From CAVWDU01 sp963840725 (GTDB lineage Bacteria > Pseudomonadota > Gammaproteobacteria > Pseudomonadales > Halieaceae): a stretch of DNA of 64,000 bases. The DNA lies in NCBI GenBank assembly GCA_963840725.1, contig CAWIZY010000003.1, forward strand, positions 1-64,000, read 5' to 3'. The position numbers and the translations under genes were made by a program. Shown here in pieces: positions 27,026 to 35,133 of this stretch (positions are counted from its first letter, which is position 1; each line of letters starts with the position of its first letter). A model generated the notes under the pieces. The model was not told the origin of the DNA. It ran no database searches and saw only the letters and a program-made list of their open reading frames with translations.

Positions 27026-27069
27026 GTATGGTTCAGTCTTCGTTGGCTGACGCCAGAGTGTGGGCGGAG

Positions 27070-27215
27070 CCTGCCGATTCAGCCGCGCTGGTCTCTAAGG
27101 GGTATGTTTGCTGTTTGAATGCTTCAGAAACACAAGAGAGTCGCTTGTGCCTGGCCGGTAGATCAGTGCGCCTCAAGCAGGTGTGGGTGTCCTGTTTCAG
27201 TTTATGGGTGTCCTG
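27070..27215 (-). repeat. Type-3 leader linked to two TGGGTGTCCTG repeats
   Basis: About 110 bases resembling 31930-32061 at many positions (shared blocks include CGCGCTGGTC, GAGTCGCTTGTGCCTGGCC). They are followed by (G)TGGGTGTCCTG at 27184-27194 and TGGGTGTCCTG at 27205-27215. The order is the same as in the RAYT head modules (leader left, repeats right). It does not match RAYT-1 or RAYT-2, so it may be the leader of a third RAYT absent from this window. Confidence 0.6.
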
Positions 27216-27231
27216 ATTCCGTTGAATAGCC

Positions 27232-27308
27232 GCCTTAACAAGCACATGTTGCCGGACTGGTTTTCCGCTGCGCTCCAAACCAGCCGCAAATGCGGGCGTT
27301 ATGTGCCA
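27232..27308. other. Integron-type attC site
   Basis: The left end is CCTTAACAAGC and the right end is TGCGGGCGTTATG, the usual R-box pair (TAAC / GTTA). Inside, GCCGGACTGGTTT pairs with AAACCAGCCGC, leaving two unpaired bases (C and A) on one arm, as is typical of extrahelical bases in attC. The loop is TCCGCTGCGCTCC. A short open frame starts about 24 bp to the right, as in a gene cassette. No integrase gene or second attC is visible. Confidence 0.7.
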
Positions 27309-27331
27309 CTCCAACGTCAGCGCGTAATTCC

Positions 27332-27484
27332 ATGAACAAGCCATATTCGCAGACTACCATCTTCTTAAGCATTGCCAGCATTGTCCTCACCGCAGCAGTG
27401 TTGTTCGCGGGTTCCCCTCAATATGGGCCAATCTCAGAAACCTGGAAGCACATATCAATACCAGCGCTGCTGGCTATCAGTTTT
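27332..27484 (+). pseudogene. Cassette-like membrane protein, 5' part (split by IS)
   Basis: ATG at 27332 opens 51 codons (MNKPYSQTTIFLSIASIVLT, then VLFAG and a second hydrophobic stretch) up to the apparent left end of the IS256-family element. The composition suggests a small integral membrane protein. A hydrophobic frame resumes on the other side of the element at about 28852, so the two parts probably belonged to one gene. No family is recognised. Confidence 0.45.
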
Positions 27485-28850
27485 GATAGTGTAAATAGTC
27501 TTTCGCACATTTTCTCGGGGGCTCCCCGGTCCCTGGTCATGCTACCGAGTGGATGGCCTCCTGATCCATCTCATTGAGAAGTTTCATGTTCATGTACTTG
27601 CGGGTGCCCCACGTGGTGCTGGAGCCATGCCGCAATCTGGCTGCCACCAGCATCAATGCTGAGTTGCCATCCGGGAATGCCCCGACAACTTTGGTGCGCC
27701 GCCTCGCTTCCTTGAGAAGTCGCTCCATCGGATTGTTGGTCTTGATCTTCAGCCAATGCTGCGGTGGATAGGCATAGTAAGCCAGGGTTTCATGGATCGA
27801 GTTCTCCACCAGTTCCGCAGCGGCACTGAGCTTCATGGACTGTAGCTTCGTGATCACATCTTTTGATTTGGTCTCCGCCGCCTCTCGGCTCTCCTGTGCA
27901 TGAATCGCCTTGAGCATGGCGGCCACTTCACGCATTCTCCCGCGGGGCACGTGGGAGAATACATTGCGGTAGAAGTGGACCGCGCAGCGTTGCCAGTCGG
28001 CGTCAGGAAACACCTCAGCTGCAGCCTCGGCCAGGCCAATGCAAGCATCAGAGATGATCAGCCTGACGCCCTTCAGGCCGCGCTTCTTCAACTCCTTGAG
28101 GAAGCCCGGCCAGCCGGCCTTATCTTCCTTGTGGCCCTCTGAGACGCCCAAAATGCGCCGGTAACCCTCACTGTCGACACCGATGGCCGCCAGGACTGAA
28201 ACATTCTTGATCTCGCCGCCCCAGGAGCGTTTGAGCACAATGCCATCCAGGTAGACGTAGGCAAAATCACCCTCGATCTTCTGGTTGCGCCAGCGCTCGA
28301 TGTGCTTATAGACCTTCTTGTTGAGATTGGAGACGGTGCCGGAGGAGACCCGGGTGCCCCACAGCGCCTCCGTGACATCCTCCACCCGCCGGACTGAGAC
28401 CCCGGCCAGGTACATCTGGACAATGGCTTCCTCAATCGAGATATCCCGGCGCCGGTAGCGCTCGATAATGGCCGTCTCGAACGTCTGTTTGCGCAGCTTC
28501 GGCACTTTGACCTCGACTTCGCCAGCTTTGGTATGGAGCTTGCGCTTATAGCTCCCGGCCCGCGTATCGACGCGATCCGGGGAGTGCTCGTAGCGCTGGG
28601 CGTTGCACATGTCATCTGCCTCAGCATCGAGCATGGCGTTCAGAGTTTCCTCTACGGTACCCCTGACCATCTCGTCAAGGTGGCCGCGGATCTCGCTCTC
28701 ATCGATTCGAATAACTTTGCTCAATGGCTTTGTGCTATCGTTCATTTGGGTGGTCCTCTTTTGGTTTGTACAGTGGTTTGGCGATTACTGTTTTATCAAA
28801 CCGGGGCCACCCCCTTCAAAAAAATGTGCGAAGAAAATTTTACGTTATCC
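27485..28850 (-). mobile_element. IS256-family (Mutator-type) insertion sequence
   Basis: Boundaries are inferred from imperfect terminal inverted repeats. The left end reads GATAGTGTAAATAGTCTTTC and the right end, reverse-complemented, reads GGATAACGTAAAATTTTC. Both continue with TTCGCACATTTT and then a G-run/C-run block (GGGGG...CCCCGG). The single transposase gene lies between them. No convincing 8-9 bp target duplication is visible, so the exact edges may be off by a few bases or the flanks have changed. Confidence 0.75.
27537..28745 (-). CDS. IS256-family transposase
   Basis: A 402-residue Mutator-type DDE transposase. It has the zinc-finger-like segment with QRYEHSPDRVDTRAGSYKRK, the first catalytic region in FAYVYLDGIVLKRSW, the second around LIISDACIGLAEAAAEVFPD, and the C-terminal KTNNPMERLLKEARRRTKVV block carrying the acidic residue. 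Length is normal and the frame intact, so the element may still be active. The N-terminus (MNDSTKPLSKVIRIDESEIR) is consistent with family starts. Confidence 0.92.
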   Translation of the reverse strand: MNDSTKPLSKVIRIDESEIRGHLDEMVRGTVEETLNAMLDAEADDMCNAQRYEHSPDRVDTRAGSYKRKLHTKAGEVEVKVPKLRKQTFETAIIERYRRRDISIEEAIVQMYLAGVSVRRVEDVTEALWGTRVSSGTVSNLNKKVYKHIERWRNQKIEGDFAYVYLDGIVLKRSWGGEIKNVSVLAAIGVDSEGYRRILGVSEGHKEDKAGWPGFLKELKKRGLKGVRLIISDACIGLAEAAAEVFPDADWQRCAVHFYRNVFSHVPRGRMREVAAMLKAIHAQESREAAETKSKDVITKLQSMKLSAAAELVENSIHETLAYYAYPPQHWLKIKTNNPMERLLKEARRRTKVVGAFPDGNSALMLVAARLRHGSSTTWGTRKYMNMKLLNEMDQEAIHSVA

Positions 28851-29124
28851 GCTCATTGCTTTTATCCTGGGTTCGGCGCCATTCACACCGGCTCGGGTGC
28901 TGGTTTTCTTGGCGGTGCCACTGGCACTGGTGTCAGCTCTACTAGGGTCATGGCGTCTGGCAACTGTTGCTTTATACTTTTCGGTTTCAGCGTGGTCAAC
29001 GGTACCTGTTGCCAGTGGGTTTTCGATCCGAATCGACTGTGTGCTTGTTACGATGGGGGCGGTCGGAGCGGTTCTCTGTGGAGCGCTGTATGGTAGCTAT
29101 CGCCGCACTATTCAGCTCATCTAG
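28851..29124 (+). pseudogene. Cassette-like membrane protein, 3' part
   Basis: Right of the IS the frame from about 28852 reads PLIAFILGSAPFTPARVLVF, then two or three more hydrophobic segments and the ending YGSYRRTIQLI before TAG at 29122-29124. There is no start codon with a ribosome site outside the element. The hydrophobic character matches the 5' part at 27332-27484. Simple joining of the two flanks does not restore the frame, so a target duplication or further change must lie at the edges. Confidence 0.4.
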
Positions 29125-29313
29125 AGAACAGCAACAGGTGACTGGCCATTCTAGCGATTACTGCGGGTTGCTCGATACAGGCTGTAGCCCGGTTGCAATC
29201 CAACCCGTTTGACCTACGCGCATTGGTCTATACTCAGCTACGGATAAACATCGATCTTTGACAGTCCGTCGGATTCAGGGGTCGCACGCGGGACAAGCGG
29301 GGAGACAAGGACC

Positions 29314-30423
29314 ATGAGCAAAACACACTTCTATACCGATGAACGCACCTTCTGGCACAGCACCGGTGTGCAGGCCCTGATCATGCCGATCGGTGAATGG
29401 GTGGAGCCTCCTGCCGGCAGCTATGGCGCCGATACTCCCGGATCGAAACGGCGTATCCTCAACCTGATTCGTGCCTCCGGCCTGGGCCAAACTGTCTCGA
29501 TACGCTCCGCCTCCCCGGCACAGCGAGATGACCTGCTGCGCGTCCATCCCGTGGAGTACATTGACCGTTTCAAGGCCGTCAGCGATGAGAATGGCGGCGA
29601 GTTGGGGGTGTTCGCACCGTTCTCCAAGGGCGGGTTCGATATCGCCAGCGTCTCCACCGGTCTGGCCATCGCTGCCCTGGATGCCGTTTTCTCCGGCGAC
29701 GCGGATAACGCCTACGCATTGTGCCGCCCGGCAGGACACCACTGCCTCGCCGATGAGCCCATGGGCTTCTGCCTGCTCGCGAACATTCCCATCGCCATCG
29801 AAGCTGTCAAGGCGCGACACGGTGCCGCCCGAGTGGCGGTCGTCGACTGGGACGTGCACCACGGCAACGGTACCCAATCTATCTTTTACAACCGGGACGA
29901 CGTGCTTACTGTCTCGATTCACCAGGACCGATGTTTTCCTGCGGGGTATAGCGGTTTCGATGAGAGAGGTTCCGGTGCCGGCGAGGGCTACAACCTCAAT
30001 ATTCCGCTTCCGGCCGGCAGCGGTCATGAGTGCTACCTGTACGCGATGGAACAGCTGATCGTACCCGCGCTGGAAAAGTTCCAGCCCGACATGATTGTTG
30101 TGGCGAGCGGTCTGGACGCCAACGCAGCCGATCCACTGGCGCGCCAGCTGCTGCACAGCGATAGCTACCGGGCCATGACCCGCATCATGATGGATACGGC
30201 CGAGCGGTTGTGTAACGGTAAGCTGGCTATGGCGCACGAGGGCGGTTATGCCGAAGCGTACGTGCCGTTCTGCGGTCAGGCTATCGTGGAAACACTGAGT
30301 GGCTCAGACCCCATAGTGGAAGACCCGTTAAGAGAATTTTTTGGGCTGCAGCAGCCCGGCGAACGCGTTCTGGCGTTCCAGAAACAGTGGGTTGACGACA
30401 TGGTTAGTGGGCTGGCCCGCTGA
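29314..30423 (+). CDS. Histone deacetylase-like (class II) amidohydrolase
   Basis: A 369-residue zinc amidohydrolase of the HDAC/acetylpolyamine deacetylase superfamily. It shows RPAGHHCLADEPMGFCLLAN, the zinc-binding VDWDVHHGNGTQ, the later ligand region ASGLDANAADPLARQ and EGGY near the end. It would hydrolyse acetyl-lysine or another acylated amine in the cytoplasm. The ATG at 29314 follows GACAAGGACC. It lies two genes upstream of a Sir2 deacylase in the same direction. Confidence 0.9.
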   Translation: MSKTHFYTDERTFWHSTGVQALIMPIGEWVEPPAGSYGADTPGSKRRILNLIRASGLGQTVSIRSASPAQRDDLLRVHPVEYIDRFKAVSDENGGELGVFAPFSKGGFDIASVSTGLAIAALDAVFSGDADNAYALCRPAGHHCLADEPMGFCLLANIPIAIEAVKARHGAARVAVVDWDVHHGNGTQSIFYNRDDVLTVSIHQDRCFPAGYSGFDERGSGAGEGYNLNIPLPAGSGHECYLYAMEQLIVPALEKFQPDMIVVASGLDANAADPLARQLLHSDSYRAMTRIMMDTAERLCNGKLAMAHEGGYAEAYVPFCGQAIVETLSGSDPIVEDPLREFFGLQQPGERVLAFQKQWVDDMVSGLAR

Positions 30424-30425
30424 CG

Positions 30426-30554
30426 ATGCGCAGATCCTTGGAGCACGCGCTCTTCGCCGGCCTGCTGGCCGCCTGCACACCACTGAGTGATCAGGTGGAT
30501 GCTGACAGCTGGGCTGACCAGGAGAGCTGCAAAGTCGTCACCAAGACGGGTTGA
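30426..30554 (+). CDS. Possible 42-residue lipoprotein
   Basis: The ATG starts 3 bases after the HDAC-like stop codon. The product has a short charged start (MRRSLEHALF) and a lipobox-like AGLLAAC at residues 11-17, followed by 25 polar residues (CTPLSDQVDADSWADQESCK). It could be a tiny lipoprotein or the truncated head of a longer lost one. The 270 bp that follow, up to the Sir2 gene, show no convincing coding sequence. Evidence is weak: only position and lipobox. Confidence 0.3.
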   Translation: MRRSLEHALFAGLLAACTPLSDQVDADSWADQESCKVVTKTG

Positions 30555-30826
30555 AGGGTCGGGGAAAAGACCTGCATGACGCAACGGCAATGGGAGCAGC
30601 GGAGCATCGATGAACGCGAGGCCGTGCAGAGCCTAGGGCACACCTGGCTCGGTGTTTGGGGAACATCAGCGGGTGGATGTCCGGGGCTAGCCGGCCGAAC
30701 AGCCCGGTCCCGACCAGCGGCGCATCGCCGGGCATCAAACTGCTGGCCTCACATCGGGAGGCGTCGCCGAGAGGGGCCGTGATAAGACAACTGTTGGCAT
30801 ATGGGAGTCGCCGAGGGTAAAAGTAC

Positions 30827-31549
30827 ATGGACTTGCTTGAACAGCGCAACTTCGACCGGATTGTGATTCTCACCGGCGCGGGCATCTCGGCGGAATCCGG
30901 GCTCAACACGTTCCGCGACAGCGGTGGCCTGTGGGAAAACCACGATCCCATGGAAATCGCCACGCCGGAGGCCTTTGCCCGCGACCCGCAACTGGTCTAC
31001 CGTTTCTACAACGCACGCCGCGCTCAATTGGCCGACGTATCGCCCAACCCGGCACACGAGGCGATCGCAAGACTGCAGCAGGACCACCGGGGTGAGGTTC
31101 GCCTGGTGACACAGAACGTCGACGACCTGCACGAACGTGGCGGCAGCACACAGGTGTGCCACATGCATGGGGAATTGCTTAGCCAGCGTTGTGCGCGCTG
31201 TGGCGACACCCACCGAGGGGCGGATTCGTTTGGGGGCGATACACCCTGCCCCGCCTGCGGCAGCAAGGGCAATGCACTTCGCCCCGACATCGTCTGGTTC
31301 GGGGAGATTCCCATGCACATGGAGCAAATCGGGGACTGGCTCGCGCGGTGCGACCTGTTCGTGGCCATCGGCACCTCGGGCGCCGTCTACCCAGCCGCAG
31401 GGTTCGTACGCGAGGCCGACCGTTTTGGCGCCCTGACGCTGGAAATAAACCGGGATGACAGCGAAATCAGCAGCCAATTCGACCACCAGATTCAGGGTCT
31501 TGCAAGTGAGGCGGTACCGCGTCTCGTTGACGCATTACTGGCTGGCTGA
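30827..31549 (+). CDS. cobB: NAD-dependent protein deacylase, sirtuin (CobB type)
   Basis: A 240-residue Sir2 enzyme removing acyl groups from lysine using NAD+. Motifs are TGAGISAESGLNTFR, TQNVDDLHERGG with the catalytic His in HMHGEL, a Cys4 zinc site (CARCGD, CPACGS) and GTSGAVYPAA. The YRFYNARRAQL segment provides the Tyr and Arg that in class III sirtuins accept negatively charged acyl groups (succinyl, malonyl). Desuccinylase activity is therefore plausible. The start at 30827 is 8 bases after a GGGTAAAAG sequence. Confidence 0.92.
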   Translation: MDLLEQRNFDRIVILTGAGISAESGLNTFRDSGGLWENHDPMEIATPEAFARDPQLVYRFYNARRAQLADVSPNPAHEAIARLQQDHRGEVRLVTQNVDDLHERGGSTQVCHMHGELLSQRCARCGDTHRGADSFGGDTPCPACGSKGNALRPDIVWFGEIPMHMEQIGDWLARCDLFVAIGTSGAVYPAAGFVREADRFGALTLEINRDDSEISSQFDHQIQGLASEAVPRLVDALLAG

Positions 31550-31674
31550 CCCCGCCACTGCGCGGCGGCAGCGGCGGCCCACTGCATATCGTGGCCCGGA
31601 CAGAAGAATAGCGCTTCGCCGGACGATCCCCACAACTGATGGGCAAGGTCAGGAGTAAAGATAGAGAGTAAAGA

Positions 31675-32175
31675 TAGGACACCCATCATTCGATAGCTCA
31701 CTGACCACTAGGGCAAAGATTACGACTAGTCCACAAAGACAGGACACCCATCATTCGATAGCCCACTCACAAGCCAGCGGCTCAGATTACGATTCTGGTC
31801 TTTCCGATGACCTGGCAAGCTGATTGCACATCGAGTCCTCGCAATCCATCACGGGTCTGGGTCGCCAGCGCTGTCCAAGGCCGTTCTGAACTCAACCCAA
31901 GACCAGTCGTGTATATCCTTGCATCGGTGTGCACTCTTGGCGCCTGCCGCGCTGGTCGCTGCGGGGTTTGCTTGCTATTCGAGTGCTTCACGACCTACGA
32001 AGTGAGTCGCTTGTGCCTGGCCAATGGGTCAATACCCTGCGAGAAGGTCATGGGTGTCCTGTTTCAATTCCTGTTTCAATTCCGATGATGGGTGTCCTGT
32101 TTCAGTTCTCCTGTTTCAGTTCAAAGCAAATGATGGGTGTCCTGTTTAAATTTTGTTTAAATTTGTGCGTCCTGT
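31675..32175. repeat. Dispersed TGGGTGTCCTG repeats and second type-3 leader
   Basis: The stretch 31550-32260 has no convincing gene. Inverted copies (C/TAGGACACCCA) followed by TCATTCGATAGC are at 31675-31685 and 31740-31750. Direct copies are at 32051-32061, 32089-32099 and 32134-32144, with a degenerate one near 32167, linked by CCTGTTTCAATT-type sequence. The leader at about 31930-32050 resembles 27070-27180. Confidence 0.8.
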
Positions 32176-32260
32176 TTCAGTTCTTTCAACTTGGAAAAGC
32201 TTCGTTTCTCGGGTCGTATTGGATTGCGCCTGCCTCAGGCTCCCGAGCTTGAGTGATCAA

Positions 32261-33277
32261 CTACCCCATAGGGTAGGGAATTCGCCGCGACACCTTGTAC
32301 AGCGCTTTCATGACGTCATCCGGCAGTACGACGTCAGCTGCGGCGAGGATCTCGGTCATCTGTTCCGGGCTTGTCGCACCCACGATCGTCGACCCCACGA
32401 AGTCGTGCTGCTTGCTCCAGGCCGTCGCCAGGGTCACCAGCGACATGCCCGCTTCCGCTGCGATCGCCTGGTACTCGGCGGTGGCCGCCAGAGTCTGCTC
32501 ATTGACAAAACGCAGCGCCATTTTCTGCTGCCGGTCGCCGGCCTCAAGGTAGTGGGTAAACCGCGCCCCCGCCGGGCGCACGCCATCCTGGTACTTGCCG
32601 GTCAGCACTCCGCCGGCCAACGGTGAATAGGGCAGCAGACTGACGGACTCCTGGCGGCAGGCCTGGGCCAATTCGTCCTCGAATCGGCGGTTGTTGAGGC
32701 TGAAATTATTCTGGATTGTCTCGAAGCGGGCCAGTCCGTGAACGTCCGCCTGCCACAGACTCCGGGTCAGCCCCCAACTGGTCTCGTTACTGCACCCCAG
32801 CACCCTGACCTTGCCGTCACGTACCAGATCATCGAGCGCTCTCAGGGTTTCCTCGTAGGGAAAGTCCGGATCCGGCCAATGGGTCTGGTAGAGGTCGATG
32901 TAGTCGGTATCGAGGCGACGAAGGCTGCCCTCCACCGCACGCATGATGTGGTGCCGATCCAGCCCGGTTTTGCCGCCGCGCAGGGGCGGGGTCAGCCAGC
33001 CGTGCCCGGGCCCCGCAACCTTGGACGCAATGATCACGTCGTCGCGGTTCTTGGTCTTGAGCCAGCGCCCGACGATTTCCTCAGTCGCGCCGATGTAGCG
33101 GGCGTCGGGAGGGACCGGGTACATCTCGGCAGTATCGAAGAAATCGATACCTGCTTCGAAGGCCCGGTCCATGATTGCGAAGGATGTCTTTTCGTCCGCC
33201 TGGTTGCCGAAGGTCATGGTCCCCATGCAGATATCGGAGACCACCAGTGAGCTGCGACCGAGTCGGTTCTTTTTCAT
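32261..33277 (-). CDS. Aldo/keto reductase
   Basis: A 338-residue NADPH-dependent oxidoreductase with the AKR fold. The catalytic tetrad is visible: Asp and Tyr in FFDTAEMYPVP, Lys in IIASKVAGPGHGW and His in YQTHWPDPDFPYEET. The C-terminal cofactor region is STIVGATSPEQMTE. It resembles the Tas/YajO-type subgroup; the substrate is unknown. It is 60 bp from the downstream end of a cyclase gene transcribed in the same direction, so the two may be co-expressed. Confidence 0.9.
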   Translation of the reverse strand: MKKNRLGRSSLVVSDICMGTMTFGNQADEKTSFAIMDRAFEAGIDFFDTAEMYPVPPDARYIGATEEIVGRWLKTKNRDDVIIASKVAGPGHGWLTPPLRGGKTGLDRHHIMRAVEGSLRRLDTDYIDLYQTHWPDPDFPYEETLRALDDLVRDGKVRVLGCSNETSWGLTRSLWQADVHGLARFETIQNNFSLNNRRFEDELAQACRQESVSLLPYSPLAGGVLTGKYQDGVRPAGARFTHYLEAGDRQQKMALRFVNEQTLAATAEYQAIAAEAGMSLVTLATAWSKQHDFVGSTIVGATSPEQMTEILAAADVVLPDDVMKALYKVSRRIPYPMG

Positions 33278-33337
33278 GACATATTCTCCAAACTGGCGGG
33301 AGCGCAGTTCACACCCCGCCTCGCGTGATCGCGGGTA

Positions 33338-34276
33338 TTAGCGAATGGCCACCGGGTTGATGATTGCCTGCACCGAGCCTGCGAGTCGCGGCTGGCCGAG
33401 CACGAACATGAACTCCCAGACACCGTCGGCTGCCAGCTCGGCGGTGACGACGTTTTCCAGAATATAGACGCCGTAGTTTGCCAGTAACAGGCCGTGCACA
33501 GGCACGATATGCCCGGGGTCGCCGGAGGGCTGCACTTCCAGCGCGCCCGTATCGGAGCCAATGGCGACCACGCCTGCAGCGGCGAGATACCTCGCCGCGC
33601 TCACGTCGAGGCCGGGCTGGCGGTTGACGTAGGTCTCCGGGTCGCTACCTGCTATCGACATCCAGCCGGTGTGCACGAGCACCACGTCACCCTTGCCGAT
33701 AGTAACGCCCTGGGCCTTCGCCGTCTTTTGCAACAGCGCCGCGTCGATTGGTTCGCTAGCGCCGAGTTTCTCGACCTTGAGCGTACGGGCGACATCCAGC
33801 AGTACGCCGCGGCTCACGATCGGGGGTATGTCTTCAGTGCCGAGTTTGCGCAAACCGTCGGGCGCCGCGAAGTCAGCGGCTTCCAGCCCATTATAGAATT
33901 TGCCGCCGAGTCCCACGTGTCCCAGGCCGTCAATCTGGGTACCGATGCCGAGGTGGGTATGAACGCGGTCGTCGTGCGCCAGTATGGTGTCTGTGCCCGG
34001 GATGGGAACACCCACGACCTCGATGGCGTACTCGCGCTCGCCCCAGACCGGCGTACTTGGAGAGGACACCATACCCAACGCATAGCGCGCGCCGGTGGTC
34101 ACCAGCCGGCTCGCAGCGAGCACGCCCGCCTTACTGAGATGATTCACGGCACCCAGGGTATCATCCGGGCCGAAACCGGCAGCGTCGCGGTGGGCAGCGG
34201 TGTCGGCGGTCGCGGGTAGGCAGAGCAGGGAAATAGTCAGGGCGGCACAGGCGCGATGCAGGGCAAAACAAGTCAT
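33338..34276 (-). CDS. Exported cyclase-family (PF04199) amidohydrolase
   Basis: A 312-residue kynurenine formamidase-like cyclase. A signal peptide (MTCFALHRACAALTISLLCL, ending PATA) predicts export. The metal site is HTHLGIGTQIDGLGH, a variant of HxGTHxDxxxH with Gln replacing one His; this GTQxDGLxH form is typical of a large bacterial subfamily. Later motifs are VLVHTGW and the C-terminal GVYILENV. It hydrolyses or cyclises an unknown substrate. It is transcribed towards the aldo/keto reductase gene and is divergent from the ECF sigma factor. Confidence 0.85.
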   Translation of the reverse strand: MTCFALHRACAALTISLLCLPATADTAAHRDAAGFGPDDTLGAVNHLSKAGVLAASRLVTTGARYALGMVSSPSTPVWGEREYAIEVVGVPIPGTDTILAHDDRVHTHLGIGTQIDGLGHVGLGGKFYNGLEAADFAAPDGLRKLGTEDIPPIVSRGVLLDVARTLKVEKLGASEPIDAALLQKTAKAQGVTIGKGDVVLVHTGWMSIAGSDPETYVNRQPGLDVSAARYLAAAGVVAIGSDTGALEVQPSGDPGHIVPVHGLLLANYGVYILENVVTAELAADGVWEFMFVLGQPRLAGSVQAIINPVAIR

Positions 34277-34403
34277 GGTGTTGGTTCCTCTCAGGCATGG
34301 GGAGCGCCAACCATACAGCCCGGGTCAGACACAGACCCTAGTCTGTCGTTAACTTACGGTGCATGCAACAGCGCCTGACTCGAAAGCGGCCGACGCACGC
34401 GAC

Positions 34404-34448
34404 GGCGCCCGACGCAACGGCGCCCGACGCAACGGCGACCGTCGCACT
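34404..34448. repeat. 15-bp tandem repeat, three units
   Basis: GGCGCCCGACGCAAC occurs twice in tandem (34404-34418, 34419-34433), followed by a diverged third unit (GGCGACCGTCGCACT). It lies between the cyclase and sigma-factor genes, upstream of both. Confidence 0.75.
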
Positions 34449-34593
34449 CTCATCGTCACGAGAGGTCCGCCGCGGCACTACCCACGGTTTCAGCACGGCG
34501 CGCACAACCGTTCAGCGATAATCGCGGATTTTTTCTGTTCCGGCCCCAAGGATATTCCACTAACCTGCGTCTTATCCCCTGAGAGGTACGCTA

Positions 34594-35133
34594 TTGACCG
34601 ACGACGCGCTGATTCGCGCCGCCCAGGCCGGTGACGCCGACGCCTTTGAGCGATTGCTTGAGGTGCACTACGACACCCTTTACCGCTTCGCGTATCGGTG
34701 GAGCGGCGACCGGGCGGACGCGGAAGACATCACCCAGCAGGCTTGCATCAAGCTGGCCGGGGCAGTCGCGTCCTATCGTTTCGAATCTGCTTTTACCAGC
34801 TGGCTGTACCCGGTAGTGGTGAACTGTGCGCGGGACTGGGCCCGTGAACAGGATCGTTATGCAAGACACGTCGCCGAACCCGCGCTGGAGCCCGGCGCAG
34901 AACAGGGTAACGATGTGGAACACCACACCTACCTCTGGCAGTTGTTGCATCAACTCGACGCACTGCCGGATGGCATCAAGGAAACCCTGCTGCTGGTGCA
35001 CGCCGAAGGTTTGACCCACCGGGAAGCCGCTGCTGTGCTAGACGTGAAGGAGAGCACTGTATCCTGGCGCCTGCACGAATTCCGCAAGAACTACCGCCTC
35101 GCACTGGAAGGAGGAGGCATCAGCCATGGCTGA
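34594..35133 (+). CDS. ECF-type RNA polymerase sigma factor
   Basis: A 179-residue sigma-70 family factor. Region 2 runs from AFERLLEVHYDTLYRFAYRW to the DAEDITQQACIKLA core motif; region 4 has GLTHREAAAVLDVKESTVSW. It starts at a TTG (34594) preceded by GAGAGG. The next gene overlaps it by 8 bp and encodes a membrane-anchored vWA protein with a cytoplasmic N-terminus, most likely its regulator. The signal is unknown. Confidence 0.9.
   Translation: MTDDALIRAAQAGDADAFERLLEVHYDTLYRFAYRWSGDRADAEDITQQACIKLAGAVASYRFESAFTSWLYPVVVNCARDWAREQDRYARHVAEPALEPGAEQGNDVEHHTYLWQLLHQLDALPDGIKETLLLVHAEGLTHREAAAVLDVKESTVSWRLHEFRKNYRLALEGGGISHG

Noticed and set aside
30576..30782. Short frame between the HDAC-like and Sir2 genes
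   Set aside because: No ribosome site, no domain, Arg/Gly-rich composition typical of non-coding GC-rich sequence.
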